From NCBI GenBank assembly GCA_015680685.1, contig MNCI01019108.1, positions 370,784 through 434,783 of the forward strand: a DNA stretch of 64,000 nucleotides. The letters are read 5' to 3'. Origin of the DNA: Gnetum montanum. Lineage: Eukaryota > Streptophyta > Gnetopsida > Gnetales > Gnetaceae. Both the position numbers and the translations under genes were made by a program. Below, in pieces: positions 49,441-59,571 of this stretch. The notes beneath the pieces were generated by a model. That model did not search any database and was not told where the DNA came from. It saw only the letters and a list, made by a program, of their open reading frames with translations. Position 1 is the first letter of the stretch, and every line of letters starts with the position of its first letter.

Positions 49441-49897
49441 GATCTTTGTGTGATTATAGATGGCCCCTAAAAGAGGACAACAAGGAGGACCTTCTCAAGG
49501 TACAACTAAATGCCCAGGGGGAGGCAAAAGCTAAGGACCTCATGCAAAACATGCAGAGCAGGAGGCACAATCATTTAGCATCCATCAGGAAACTCCTATC
49601 ACTGCACGATTTAGGCAAGCAAAAGGTGGAGAGGTCAATGCCTGAGCCTATGAAGAGGAACAACAGCTATTTGCAGCATGGCATGTCAAGGCCAATCAAG
49701 TGTTCCCATAGCTGCCATGTCCATGGGAAGTGCCGACTCCATCAAACATTGGAACATTAGCATGGACGACTCATAATCCTCGAATAGAAGAGAAGAAACA
49801 TCAGGTGCTTCTTCAACGATATCAATCTCAGCAACCTAAAGCGCAAGACAAAGGAAAGGCATCCATGGAGGAGCCATCACCGCAAGGAACCAGATGA
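49441..49897 (+). pseudogene. Second ORF of element D, short and decayed
   Basis: ATG at 49460 opens MAPKRGQQGGPSQG, nearly the same as the start of the second ORF of element A. The frame then runs through three internal stops to a TGA at the C insertion site, about 145 codons. After an N-terminal third shared with A (FSIHQE), the rest differs: a QQLFAAWHVKANQ segment and a Lys/Gln-rich tail (KKHQVLLQRYQSQQPKAQDK). The transposon-protein domain of A is not seen. A branch-point-like TTACTAAC and an ATTATAG acceptor precede the ATG. Confidence 0.65.
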
Positions 49898-49901
49898 GTT
49901 C

Positions 49902-50215
49902 TGATGGGACATGATATTGCATGGGTTGTGATAAAAAATTAAAAGATATAAAAATTTAAACTTAGTTACTTAGTTTCTTCACCCTTTACCTCATTAGCAT
50001 AGGTGATAAAACATAAAATATATAAAAATCACATACCTCAGACTTACTTAACCATACAACCATGACAAATACAAGTAAGTCTGGGAAGACAATGAACGAT
50101 TAACCTTAAGTGTTCCATAAGGTGTGTAGGCACTTAATCTGTGGAGTTCAACCGGATCGCACGTGTAACGCTCGTATTTGTATGGTTGAGTGTAGGGGTA
50201 CCTCGCCACTCATCA
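49902..50215 (+). repeat. 5' LTR of element C, internally deleted
   Basis: 314 bp against 850 bp in the 3' LTR. The first 31 bases and the last 270 or so match the 3' LTR; the middle, which holds the palindromes, the TATA box and the AATAAA signal, is missing. As it stands this copy has no 5' promoter. Confidence 0.93.
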
Positions 50216-50216
50216 T

Positions 50217-50235
50217 TGGCGCCGTTGCTAGGGAC
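50217..50235 (+). other. Primer binding site of element C
   Basis: TGGCGCCGTTGCTAGGGAC, one base after the LTR, one transition away from the tRNA-Asp-type site. Confidence 0.92.
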
Positions 50236-50360
50236 TAAGTTGTTTGTGTGCTAAGTAGAACATAGGAAATCATCCACATCATTGGGAAGCTTAAACAAAC
50301 CCTTAGGGTTAATCAGAAGAAAATTTAAACAACAGTCAATAGCACATCGACAAGATAACA

Positions 50361-52742
50361 ATGTCTTCTTCTTCTCATAAAAGCACTTCACCACCTAGGG
50401 ATCACACAAGAGACAATCGACGGTCTAACACACGTAACCAAGAACCGCCAGTTCCTCAACAGTATCGGGTAGTGTATACTCATCACGATGAGTATATACC
50501 TAATTTTACCTCTATCCTCCATCAGGATGAACAACTGCGTTGGAAAGACTTGCAAGGTAACATAGTGTTACCCCCAGATCAGGCAGTCCCTAACATGCTC
50601 CTTCGTGCTCTTACACAAATAGGCATGATGCAGCTATACACTGAATACGTTGCAGAAGATTATGACACAAGGGATTACCATCCCACAACGGTGCAATGTT
50701 TAATGGACTCAAGGTAGGAGAGCTACCATACATCATTGAAGGGCAAGGGGCCCCATAGCAGTTCACCCGTCATAAGTGAAATCAAGGGTGGTGAACCTAT
50801 TTCAATAGGTTTTCCACAAAATGATGTTCCCCCTCCTCATGATGGTGAGGAGGTAGGGTATCAGAACCTACATTCTACGATTCACAACCCTAGTTATGAT
50901 TCCCATGAACACCAAGTGTTCAATGAGGAAACACAAACACATGACAAAGGCAGGAAATCTGATCGTCATCACGATCGGAGCCATAGCCACCAAAGAGAAG
51001 GTAAGAAACATCGTCATGACGATGGTTCCACTTCTTTTTCCCCTTCATCACATCATTCATCCTCTCCTTCCACATCAGGACGCAATCACAAAGAGCACAA
51101 CCATGAGGATAAGAGTAAGGATAAGCAAAATGAGAACCCTTGACGAGAGAGTCGAGAGCAATGACGAGGGCATTCTACAGAGTCAAGGCATGAAAGAAGG
51201 AAAAGTAGGGAACCACATAAGCATCATAGACATCATAAGAGAGATGATCATGACGAACCCCTACTTGCCACTCGAAGTATGTTAGATATTACGGAGGCCG
51301 TTAGAATACCTACAAGGCATCAAAAAGATAGCCAGATCAAGAGACTAGACATGAATAATATCCCACGGTTTGAGGGGGGATACAATGCTGATCTGCAAAA
51401 CCACTTACAGGCATTCCACGATGCTTGTGCATTGCAGAATATTAAAAACGAGTGGCAGAAGTTGAAGTTGTTCCCTAGGACACTCATAAAAGAAGCGGAA
51501 AGTTGGTACCGGTCTTTAGAGCCGGAAACCATTAGGAGGTGGAGCATAATGCTAGAATTGTTTAACAATAAATACCAAACGTACTCCAGAGTATCCAACT
51601 TGCGTAAGTAAATCCAAGGATGGAAGCATGGTAATCACAAACCCTTAGATGCTGCCATGGGCTGATATTATGCATTGCTACATCGTTGTCCAAGCCATGG
51701 TTACGCACAACGGGATCAACTCCGCCACCTCGTAGATTGGCTAAGACATGAAACCAGGAGAACCCTTGGGACATATGCCTAAGGGAGATTATCTAAACTT
51801 AGGTCCCACGAAGTTCATAGATTGTTGAAGAAAGTAGCTAAAGAAGAAGGGGAGCTATGGAAAAGAGAAAGCACAAAAGAGTATAATCGCGATCCTTCCC
51901 TCCGAAAGAAGGGAGTAAGATTCTTTGAGGAAGAGGATGAGTCACCACTCGAAGAGTTGGTGAATAGAAAAACCTTGCCTCTTTAGAAATTAACAACAGA
52001 AGTGTCAGCTAAGGTAGATCAAATATGGAGCTCCTTAGATAGTAAAATTGAAACTATCCTAAAAATCGTAGAGGAGTCTAAGGAGGAGTGAAGTAGTGAC
52101 CATGATAAGAAAAAGCGAAGAGATTCGGACCATGCACGTAGCAAGGGTAAGGGAAAAATGACTATCGCTAATGAGGTTGTGGATTCTAACACGGAAAATG
52201 ATGGTGGATGTGAGATCTGCCAATATGACCATCCTAAGGGATGTTTCCCAATAATCTCACATCTGCAAGAGTCCGAGGTATATGCACTCAACCCAAGACT
52301 TAACAAACGGCAAGCACCCCAAAGGTTACCCTATCCCCAAGGTAACCTGAGGAAGTTCCACCAACCATTAACATATTAGCCAAGTGGAACTCTGACACAA
52401 CCTATCGAGCAACACTAGCAATGGCAACACCCACAGTCATGGGGGATGCCACCGCCTAGGCAACAATACCCTTATCGGCAACCAAACCCGTATGGCTATT
52501 ATGTGCAGCAGTCAGTTTCTCCAAGTGACTCTATCAATTACATGACCCCACAACGGCACTACCAAGTTCAAGAGTATTTTAAAACTCCCTCTTCTAGAAG
52601 AAACACTCCACATGCATACCATCCTCTGAATCCATCCTCACCTCTTACGTCGGTAGCTCCACCACCAACCGCTCCAACAATGCCAAGGGGATTTCCCACT
52701 CAACCGCAACAACCCAATGTCACAAGGGTTTCAAATCCTTAA
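50361..52742 (+). pseudogene. gag: gag region of element C
   Basis: ATG at 50361 begins a Ser/Arg-rich start (MSSSSHKSTSPPRD). All open pieces to 52742 share one frame, so the breaks are point stops. 50940-51270 is rich in His, Arg, Ser and Lys, a likely nucleic-acid-binding linker. The gag core is 51279-51611 and beyond: LQAFHDACALQNIKNEWQKL and AESWYRSLEPETIRRWS. A knuckle-like CEICQYDHPKGC is at about 52210-52250, and a Pro/Gln/Tyr-rich tail ends at 52742. Several stops look like CGA or CAA converted to TGA or TAA. Confidence 0.88.
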
Positions 52743-52766
52743 TTCTCAGTTGGTTCTGACAATCTT

Positions 52767-53456
52767 ATGCTGAAAAGACCTTTCTTCAGAACAAACAATC
52801 CAACTAAGCCCTCACCCTCACAAGCGGTTGAACATTTAAACACCTCCATACCAAATAAAGTTTTAGGACCTTCTTCAATCCAAAAATCAAGCTCAATGCA
52901 CACGGTTATGTTAACACATACCTTCACAGAATGGATTAAGGTGGGACACCTTCCCAAGAAATTCTCTAACCCTGAAAGTCCCCTAATTTATCTCCAAGTC
53001 ACTGGGAATGAACCCTGTAAAGCTCTTCTAAACTCAGGTTCCGGAGTCAACCTAATATCCCAGGAGATGTACAAAGCCTGGAACCTACCTCCATTAAGAA
53101 AAAGTAACATTCAACTTGAGTTGGCCAACCAGTCCATCACTGTCCCCTTGGAACTAGTGGAGGACATCATTACCACTGTTTGTGGATGGTCATATCTAGT
53201 GGATTTCCTAGTGATCCAAGTAACTAATAGTAAGGGGAACTTCCCAGTAATAATGGGAAGAGCGTGGCTAAGTACAATAGATGCATGCCTAGGAATTCAC
53301 GATATTTCCCTAGAAATATCCAAGAAAAACACTTTCAAACATATTGAGAGGAAGAAAGTTCCATGCATCGCATACAATGACACCGGGTGCCATTACGTGC
53401 AAAAATCATGGGTTATGCAAAGTTTAGCATTTCCTGCATGTGATCGGTGTGCATAA
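52767..53456 (+). pseudogene. pro: Protease region of element C
   Basis: A retropepsin-like domain with LLNSGSGVNLISQEMYKAWN; the catalytic Asp of the DSG triplet is Asn (AAC at 53031-53033). The closing part is VTNSKGNFPVIMGRAWLSTI, the ILGRxWL equivalent. In frame with gag and RT. With the active Asp replaced the enzyme would be inactive. Confidence 0.88.
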
Positions 53457-53519
53457 GAAGTTAATATACAAAGGTGCCTATATGCAGTAGCCACACGACA
53501 AGAGGACACCCTGTGGCTG

Positions 53520-54780
53520 ATGGCTGATCAAGAGAGCGACTCAATAACATGCATGGAATTAACTGAGGGAATAACTAGTGCTTATATTAGAAGCATAAAC
53601 ACACTTGAGCAAGTCCGTTGCCAACTCCCCAACCTTAGCCTCGAAAACATCAACTGGGAAAAGTTGGAAATTCCTGAGAAATTTAAACAAGAGCCCCTCG
53701 ATCTAAAACCATTACCCACCAGTTTAGAGTATATGACTCTTAAAAATGGAAAATTGGTAATTATCAACGCAAAACTTATCCCCAAGCAAAAAGAAAGCCT
53801 ATTGAAAGTGATCAATAAATGGTCAAAAGCCTTTACCTGGTCATATCCCAAGCTAATCGGAATAGACCCTAGGATATGCCAGAATAAGATTTACACGGAC
53901 CCCTCCATGAAGCCTTGAAAACAACCACAAAGGCAATTGAACCCGAAATTGAAACAAATAGTAAAAGAAGAGATAGAACAGCTCCTCAAGGTTGGGTTCA
54001 TACTCCTCAAGGTTGGGTTCATATATCCCATTGCTAATAGTGAATGGGTTAGTCCTCTAGTAATCGTGCCTAAGAAGGGAGGCAAATGGAGGGTGTGTAT
54101 AGATTTTCAGCTGTTGAACATGGTAACATTCAAGGATCATTTCCCGTTGTCGTTCGTTGACCAAGTCTTAGACACTATAGCGGGGCATCGCTATTATAGT
54201 TTTCTAGATGGGTGTAGTGGATATAATCAAATATGAATAGCACCATAGGATCAAGCCAAAACAACATTCACCAGTCCCTAGGGAATGTTTGCATATAAAC
54301 AAATACCATTTGGATTGTGCAATGCTTCTTCCATGTTTCAACATTTAGTTCTAAGCATATTTCAATAGCAGATAGGGAACAGAGTGGAAGTCTTTATGGA
54401 CAACTTCTCCACATATGGGACAAGCTTTGATCAAGCCCTGGACCAATTAGAGCAAGTACTAAAACAATGTGTAGAAACCAACCTGAAGCTCAACTAGCAG
54501 AAAAGCTATTTGATGGTTCAAGAGGGTGTAGTTCTGGGGCATAAGATTTCACAATCAGGAATAGAGGTAGACCTGAAAAAGGTTAAGGTCATCCAAGGAA
54601 TCACCTGACAACTAGAAATTGTCAAAGACATCTAATCATTTCTTGGACACACTAACTACTATAGGAGATTCATTAAGAACTTCTCTAAAATTGCCAATCG
54701 TTGGTAGAGTTAACGAAGAAGGATGCATCATTCGAATGGACCAGGGAATGTGAATGAGCATTCCAAACTCTGAAACAAAG
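53520..54780 (+). pseudogene. pol: Reverse transcriptase of element C
   Basis: RT motifs in order: VSPLVIVPKKGGKWRVCIDF, SFLDGCSGYNQI, MFAYKQIPFGLCNASSMFQ, and the catalytic box VFMDNFSTYG. The usual second Asp of the YMDD-like box is Asn (54402-54404). A 21-bp direct duplication at 53982-54023 repeats LLKVGFI in frame. Stops lie at 53919, 54237 and further on; a frame change occurs near 54690, at the start of the RNase H link. Confidence 0.88.
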
Positions 54781-54784
54781 GCTT

Positions 54785-55195
54785 GTGGAAACTCCCATTC
54801 TACAAGCCCCTGACTGGTCCAAACCATTCCATATAATGACTGACGCATCTAATTATGTCTTAGGAGCCATATTGACACAGTTAGATGAACAAACATGTCC
54901 TTATTACATCCACTGTGCAAGTAAGAGTATTGCTGATGCACAACTCAACTACACAACTATAGAAAAGGAATTAATGGCTGTAGTGTTTGCACTGGACAAA
55001 TTTAGGCACCATGTGTTAGGCTACAAAGTGTACATTCATACGGATCATAGTGCAATTAGGTTCCTCATGAACAAGCCAACGGTCAACCCTCATATTATAC
55101 GTTGGTTGGTAATCCCTCAGGAGTTCGACCTAACAATTGTAGACCGAAAGGGCACTGAGAACGTAGTTGCAGATCACTTATCTCGGTTGCACTAG
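54785..55195 (+). CDS. RNase H domain of element C (open segment)
   Basis: An uninterrupted 136-residue stretch with the Ty3/gypsy RNase H signature: HIMTDASNYVLGAILTQ, QLNYTTIEKELMAVVFALDK, YIHTDHSAIRFLMNK and VDRKGTENVVADHLSRLH. All acidic catalytic positions are visible. It degrades the RNA strand of the RNA/DNA hybrid during reverse transcription. It has no start of its own and is part of the broken gag-pol frame. Confidence 0.88.
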   Translation: METPILQAPDWSKPFHIMTDASNYVLGAILTQLDEQTCPYYIHCASKSIADAQLNYTTIEKELMAVVFALDKFRHHVLGYKVYIHTDHSAIRFLMNKPTVNPHIIRWLVIPQEFDLTIVDRKGTENVVADHLSRLH

Positions 55196-56605
55196 GATAG
55201 CAAAGAGGATCAATATGCTATATCTGATCATTTCCCTGATGAAACCCTCTTTGCCGATGTAGTGAATAACCAACCCATGGGCACGAATTGATATAGCAGC
55301 ATTCTCACTTATCTCCTTTCCCAACAAACACCGCAGGGGTTGGACTTTAGGAAAAAGCAACAATTTCTTCACAAAACCAAGTACTTCATGGAGATTAGAG
55401 GACAACTTTACAAATTCTATCCTGATGGCTTGGTTCGATGGTGTGTACCTAATGTGGACCAACTAAGAGTTCTCTAGGATGCTCATGAGGGCCCTTGTGG
55501 GGGTCACTATGTAGGGAGACGAACAGCTATCAAGATCCTTCTTGCAGGATATTACTGGCCAACACTATTTCGGGACGTCCATCATTTTGTCCAATCCTGT
55601 GAGCACTATCAATGCGATGGTGGAATGACTACTATAATGGAGGGTTTGCAACAATGGATTCAACCTTTGGAACCCTTCGACACCTGGGGAATAGACTTCT
55701 TAGGGCCCATTACACCAATGTCTAATGGAAAAGTATCTATCATTGTTGTTGTTGACTGTCTAACAAAATGGGCTGAAGTAGCTGTTGTAACAGACTGCAC
55801 ATCGTCTACAGCTACACAATTTGTACAACAACAAGTCGTTAATAAGTTTGGTGTGCCACGTTTACTTATCTCGGATAACGGAACGCATTTCACGGGTGCA
55901 ACCTTTCGAAAATTGATGCAACGCTTAGGGGTTGAACATAAATTGACTACACCTTATCACCCCCAAGCTAATGGCCAAGCCGAGGTCACTAATCAAGAGA
56001 TCACTAGAATATTAACAAGGAAAATTAGCAAATATAGGCGAGATTGGAGCACTAAACTAAATGATTCTCTCTAGGCATACCGCTCCACTTGGAAACTCCC
56101 TACAAGCTACTCTCCCTATGAGTTAGTGTACGGGAAACTCCCAAAGCTTCCAATTCAAATCGAGCTCCATACATTGTCCATGGCATGTGACCTCCACCTT
56201 AACCTTGATCTAGCATAAAAAAAAAGATTGGCAACTTTAAACATGCTAGACAAGAATCGATTGGTTGCCCTATCATCAAACGAGTTGCACAAGGCACATA
56301 ACAAGCAACGTCATGACTTAAGAATTCAAAAGGTTAAGTACCAACCAGGAGATAAGGTCCTTTATTGGAACCCCATGCATGTGCCACAACGCATGAAATT
56401 TCAAACATTGTGGGAAGGACCTTACATTATTCATACAACCTTCCCCTTAGGAGCCATGACAATATACAAGCCTGAAAGCCCTGATAAGAGGTTACTGGTC
56501 AATGTGCAACAAAAAAAACCCTTCCATGAACTAAGAACAGCTAGTGCAAATTACACCTCTAATAGAGAACGACCTCACTCATTATTTCGAATCTCTCCCT
56601 TTTGA
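55196..56605 (+). pseudogene. int: Integrase of element C
   Basis: The zinc-binding part (about 55480-55620) has HEGPCGGHYVGRRTAIKIL and FVQSCEHYQC, with the Cys pair spaced unusually. The core 55625-56074 keeps the full triad: WGIDFLGP (Asp), LISDNGTHF (Asp) and ANGQAEVTN (Glu), with 35 residues between the second Asp and Glu. The C-terminal part (56228-56605) has KVKYQPGDKVLYWNPMHV and FQTLWEGPYII, then ends without a chromodomain. Stops lie between these segments. Confidence 0.9.
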
Positions 56606-58539
56606 TTCAGTCATGGGGGAGATGGCCACCTATGTTGATCATTTGAGGCCCTCAATTCTTTTAAGTTTTTGTTTTACACATTTTTGTTTTGCACATTTTT
56701 TTTTGTTTTACAAATTTCTTTAACTTTTCTTGTTTTTGTTTTACAACATCGTTCATACTTTTTCTTTTATTTGTGTGTATGTGTGTGTCTTATCCATTTT
56801 GTTAAGTTCGTCACCCAATAAGTGCTATTAAATGATGGTATGAACTGTTTTCTACTGGTTGCTAATGTTTGGCTTTTACCTTTAAGATTATGATGTTGAT
56901 ACTAAGGTATGGTTCTTTTGATATGACAGACAATGAGTCCACTTCATCCATACATCCACAAATGTCTATGGTCTCTCTTAGCTTGGAACTGTACAGTCCC
57001 TTTCTCAATAATAAGAACTATAACGAATCGGTGACTGGGCATTTCTCAAACTAAGGAAGGACTCAAGGATTGAAAAGGGAGTGACTTCAAGGGAACTTGA
57101 TGCATTTGTGTTGGTCATTCTCTTGGGTTCTTGGATGTTTTCTTCTTGAGTTTTCTTACAGCTTCAACGTTACCCAATTACCGGGAAGCTAAGTGAATAA
57201 CAATAAAAATAATAAGTCTTTGCATGGTGTGGTTCTCACACAAAAACACAAAAAAAAAATAGTGAGAATTCAAATCACACCCCTTAGACGAAATAATCAT
57301 TTGGGCTACAAGCACTGGTCATGGAACTAAAATAAACATGTTTCCTCTAACTAAGGCCCTTCTCGCTTCCCATTCTCTCCTCCTTTGTTTCGTCAAAATG
57401 GTGGTGGCTCTTTGGTGAAGGCATTCTTGTTACTTCAAGTGAAAGAATTAGCCGAATGCATTAATGCAAAGTCACTGGATGTGGTTTGTTGAGGTCGGCC
57501 TTGAAATGGGATCTACTAAGTCACATTAATCATTAAATACACAAGGGGCTGTACACCACCTTGTTCTTAAGACTCCATTCCATTCTCATCTTTCCATCCT
57601 TCTTTCCCCATCTATCACCTCATTGCCGGTTGTATCAATAGTCCATATCTTCGTGGATGCATTATTTTCTTTTTGGTAAATTCTTGTGGTTAAGACTTTA
57701 ACTCTTGTTCCAAATGACATTCCTAGAGCCTACGAACTCTTTGAATGTGGGTTTGTGAAGGCATTAAGGGCATGAGCATGCTTTGGGGAGGACCCAATAG
57801 CATTCCTATTTGGTGCACCAGTTAAATTCTTTCCCTTAACATTTTTGCAATTCACTCTATTTTGTTCATTTTCATCTTGACATCCCTTTCATCGACGTTA
57901 CAGTTGTCTCTTTTTCTTCATCTTTCTTATTCCTTTTCTTTCTCCATTCTATCGTTACCGAAGGTTCGCTCTTAGTCATGGGGGTCCGAACCCAATTTTT
58001 TCAATTTTCTCCTAACCCCTACACCTTCAGTAGTCACCATTATTATATCTCTAGAATCTGAAATCAGCCATACCACAACTTAGCCAATGGACCTTTGACT
58101 GAAGCAAGGTATCAACTACATTATGATTCATCTACCCTTGCTAATATAAGACTGTGTTGTGTGTGCATATGACAATCATACAACAATGGATCGAACCTGG
58201 AGGGAACACTTGGAATGGATCGGTGCTAAAGCAGTTATGCAAGGAACAAGATGGATGGTGCGCTTATGGATAGAGAACGAAAGGCGCAATCTTGGTATTG
58301 GCAGCAGCAGACTTCTTCTCTCTTCTCTCTTCTCTCTCAGCTTCCAAATAAGGCCTGATGTCAAATGTATAAAGTGTTCACTCTTGTTGTCGTGAACACC
58401 AGTTTTGTCATGTTCTGTAATGATGATCCGTTCACATGTTGTCCCATTCACCATTAGTTTCATTCAAGTTAATAATCCCATACCTTCCCAATATTTTGTA
58501 AGGAACTTGAGGATGAGTTTTTATTCATTCATGGGGGTA
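56606..58539 (+). other. Non-coding post-pol region of element C
   Basis: 1.9 kb without a supported ORF between the pol stop and the 3' LTR. It begins with a T-rich stretch (56640-56770), carries the segments shared with A, B and D, and ends with ATGGGGGTA as polypurine tract. In A and D the second ORF occupies the far end of the equivalent region. Confidence 0.7.
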
Positions 58540-59389
58540 TGATGGGATGCAATATCACATGGGTCGTGATATCGCGTACGTGATATCCCATTGGCCACAA
58601 TATCACGTACACGATATTGCGTCTTCTCCTGTGATATCGCGTACGCGATATCACAGCATGCCATCAAATCTATAAATAAGAGGCGACTCTCCCTTGTTTC
58701 TCCATCTAGATCTAGACCTTAGCCAAACTCTTGCAATTTTTTCATTCTAGAGTTAGAGTAATTTCCATGTGCCCGCAGTAGGAGTCCCAAAGTGAACGGA
58801 TCTTTATTCGAGCAAATATTGTACCTAAGCACAAGTTTGTGTACGGAAATAAAGACGAACATTTTGGATAAACCTTGTAGTGCATGGACTAAGCTAATTA
58901 GGACTTTAATTATTTTTAATTGTTTAAATGCTTTATTAGTTAATTAATCTCTCTCAACCCTCAACACTCCTAGTTAAGTGCATTCAGTACGAACACTTCA
59001 AGCACGTGCGTTACGCTTGGTAATCCCAGTAACGAATAGCGTTTGGTAATCCCAGAAGGTTGCATTGGTTCAGGGTGTGAATGGAAAGTGGGAATGGATA
59101 CTGATGCTAGGCATTAAAACTTAGTTAATTAAAGTTAGTTACTTAGTCTCTTCACCCTTTCCCTCATTAGCATAGGCGATAAAACATAAAAGATATAAAA
59201 AATCACATACCTCAAACTTACTTAACCATACAACCATGACAAATACAAGTAAGTCTAGGAAGACAACGAACGATTAACCTTAAGTGTTTCATAAGGTGTG
59301 TAGGCACTTAGTCTGCGGAGTTCGACCGGATCACGCGTGTAACACTCGTATTCGTATGGTTGAGTGTAGGGGTACCTCGCCACTCATCA
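58540..59389 (+). repeat. 3' LTR of element C
   Basis: 850 bp with intact ends. It holds three palindromes (58568, 58599, 58633), TATAAATA at 58671-58678, AATAAAG near 58849, and two TTGGTAATCCCAG repeats near 59010-59056. Confidence 0.95.
58568..58678 (+). promoter_or_regulatory. Triple-palindrome core promoter of the element C LTR
   Basis: Palindromes at 58568-58587 (one mismatch to symmetry), 58599-58618, and 58633-58652 (perfect: GATATCGCGTACGCGATATC). The last is 18 bp from TATAAATA (58671-58678). Spacing between copies is 31 and 34 bases, about three turns of DNA. Confidence 0.75.
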
Positions 59390-59571
59390 AGTTCCAATAA
59401 ATTTTATAATCCTATGTCTGTGTCCCAATTTTGTTGTGTTCAACTCTCCACTGCGACATGAATAAATTTCTAGTTAGTCAATAATCCCATACCTATCCAC
59501 TATGTAATCAATTGAACTTGTTCCTCACTTTCTTTGACTCGAGGACAAGTTGTTATTTAGTCGTGGGGGTA

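Larger units (their letters stand above)
49902..59389 (+). mobile_element. Element C: nested Athila-like gag-pol retrotransposon
   Basis: LTRs at 49902-50215 and 58540-59389 start TGATGGGA and end CCTCGCCACTCATCA. The perfect duplication AGTTC flanks the element (49897-49901 and 59390-59394), so the insertion into element D is certain. Order: LTR, tRNA-Asp-type primer site, one gag-pol frame, 1.9-kb non-coding region, polypurine tract ATGGGGGTA, LTR. No env-like or second ORF follows pol and there is no chromodomain. Confidence 0.97.

Noticed and set aside
49902-50215. A separate solo LTR
   Set aside because: The AGTTC duplication pairs it with 58540-59389, and the primer site and gag follow directly.
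50361-56605. Caulimovirus-like (endogenous pararetrovirus) insertion
   Set aside because: LTRs, target duplication and a D,D35E integrase are present, which such viruses lack.
58159-58463. ORFs at 58159-58395 (plus) and 58176-58463 (minus)
   Set aside because: They overlap each other in the non-coding region before the 3' LTR of C and show no motif; not shared with B.
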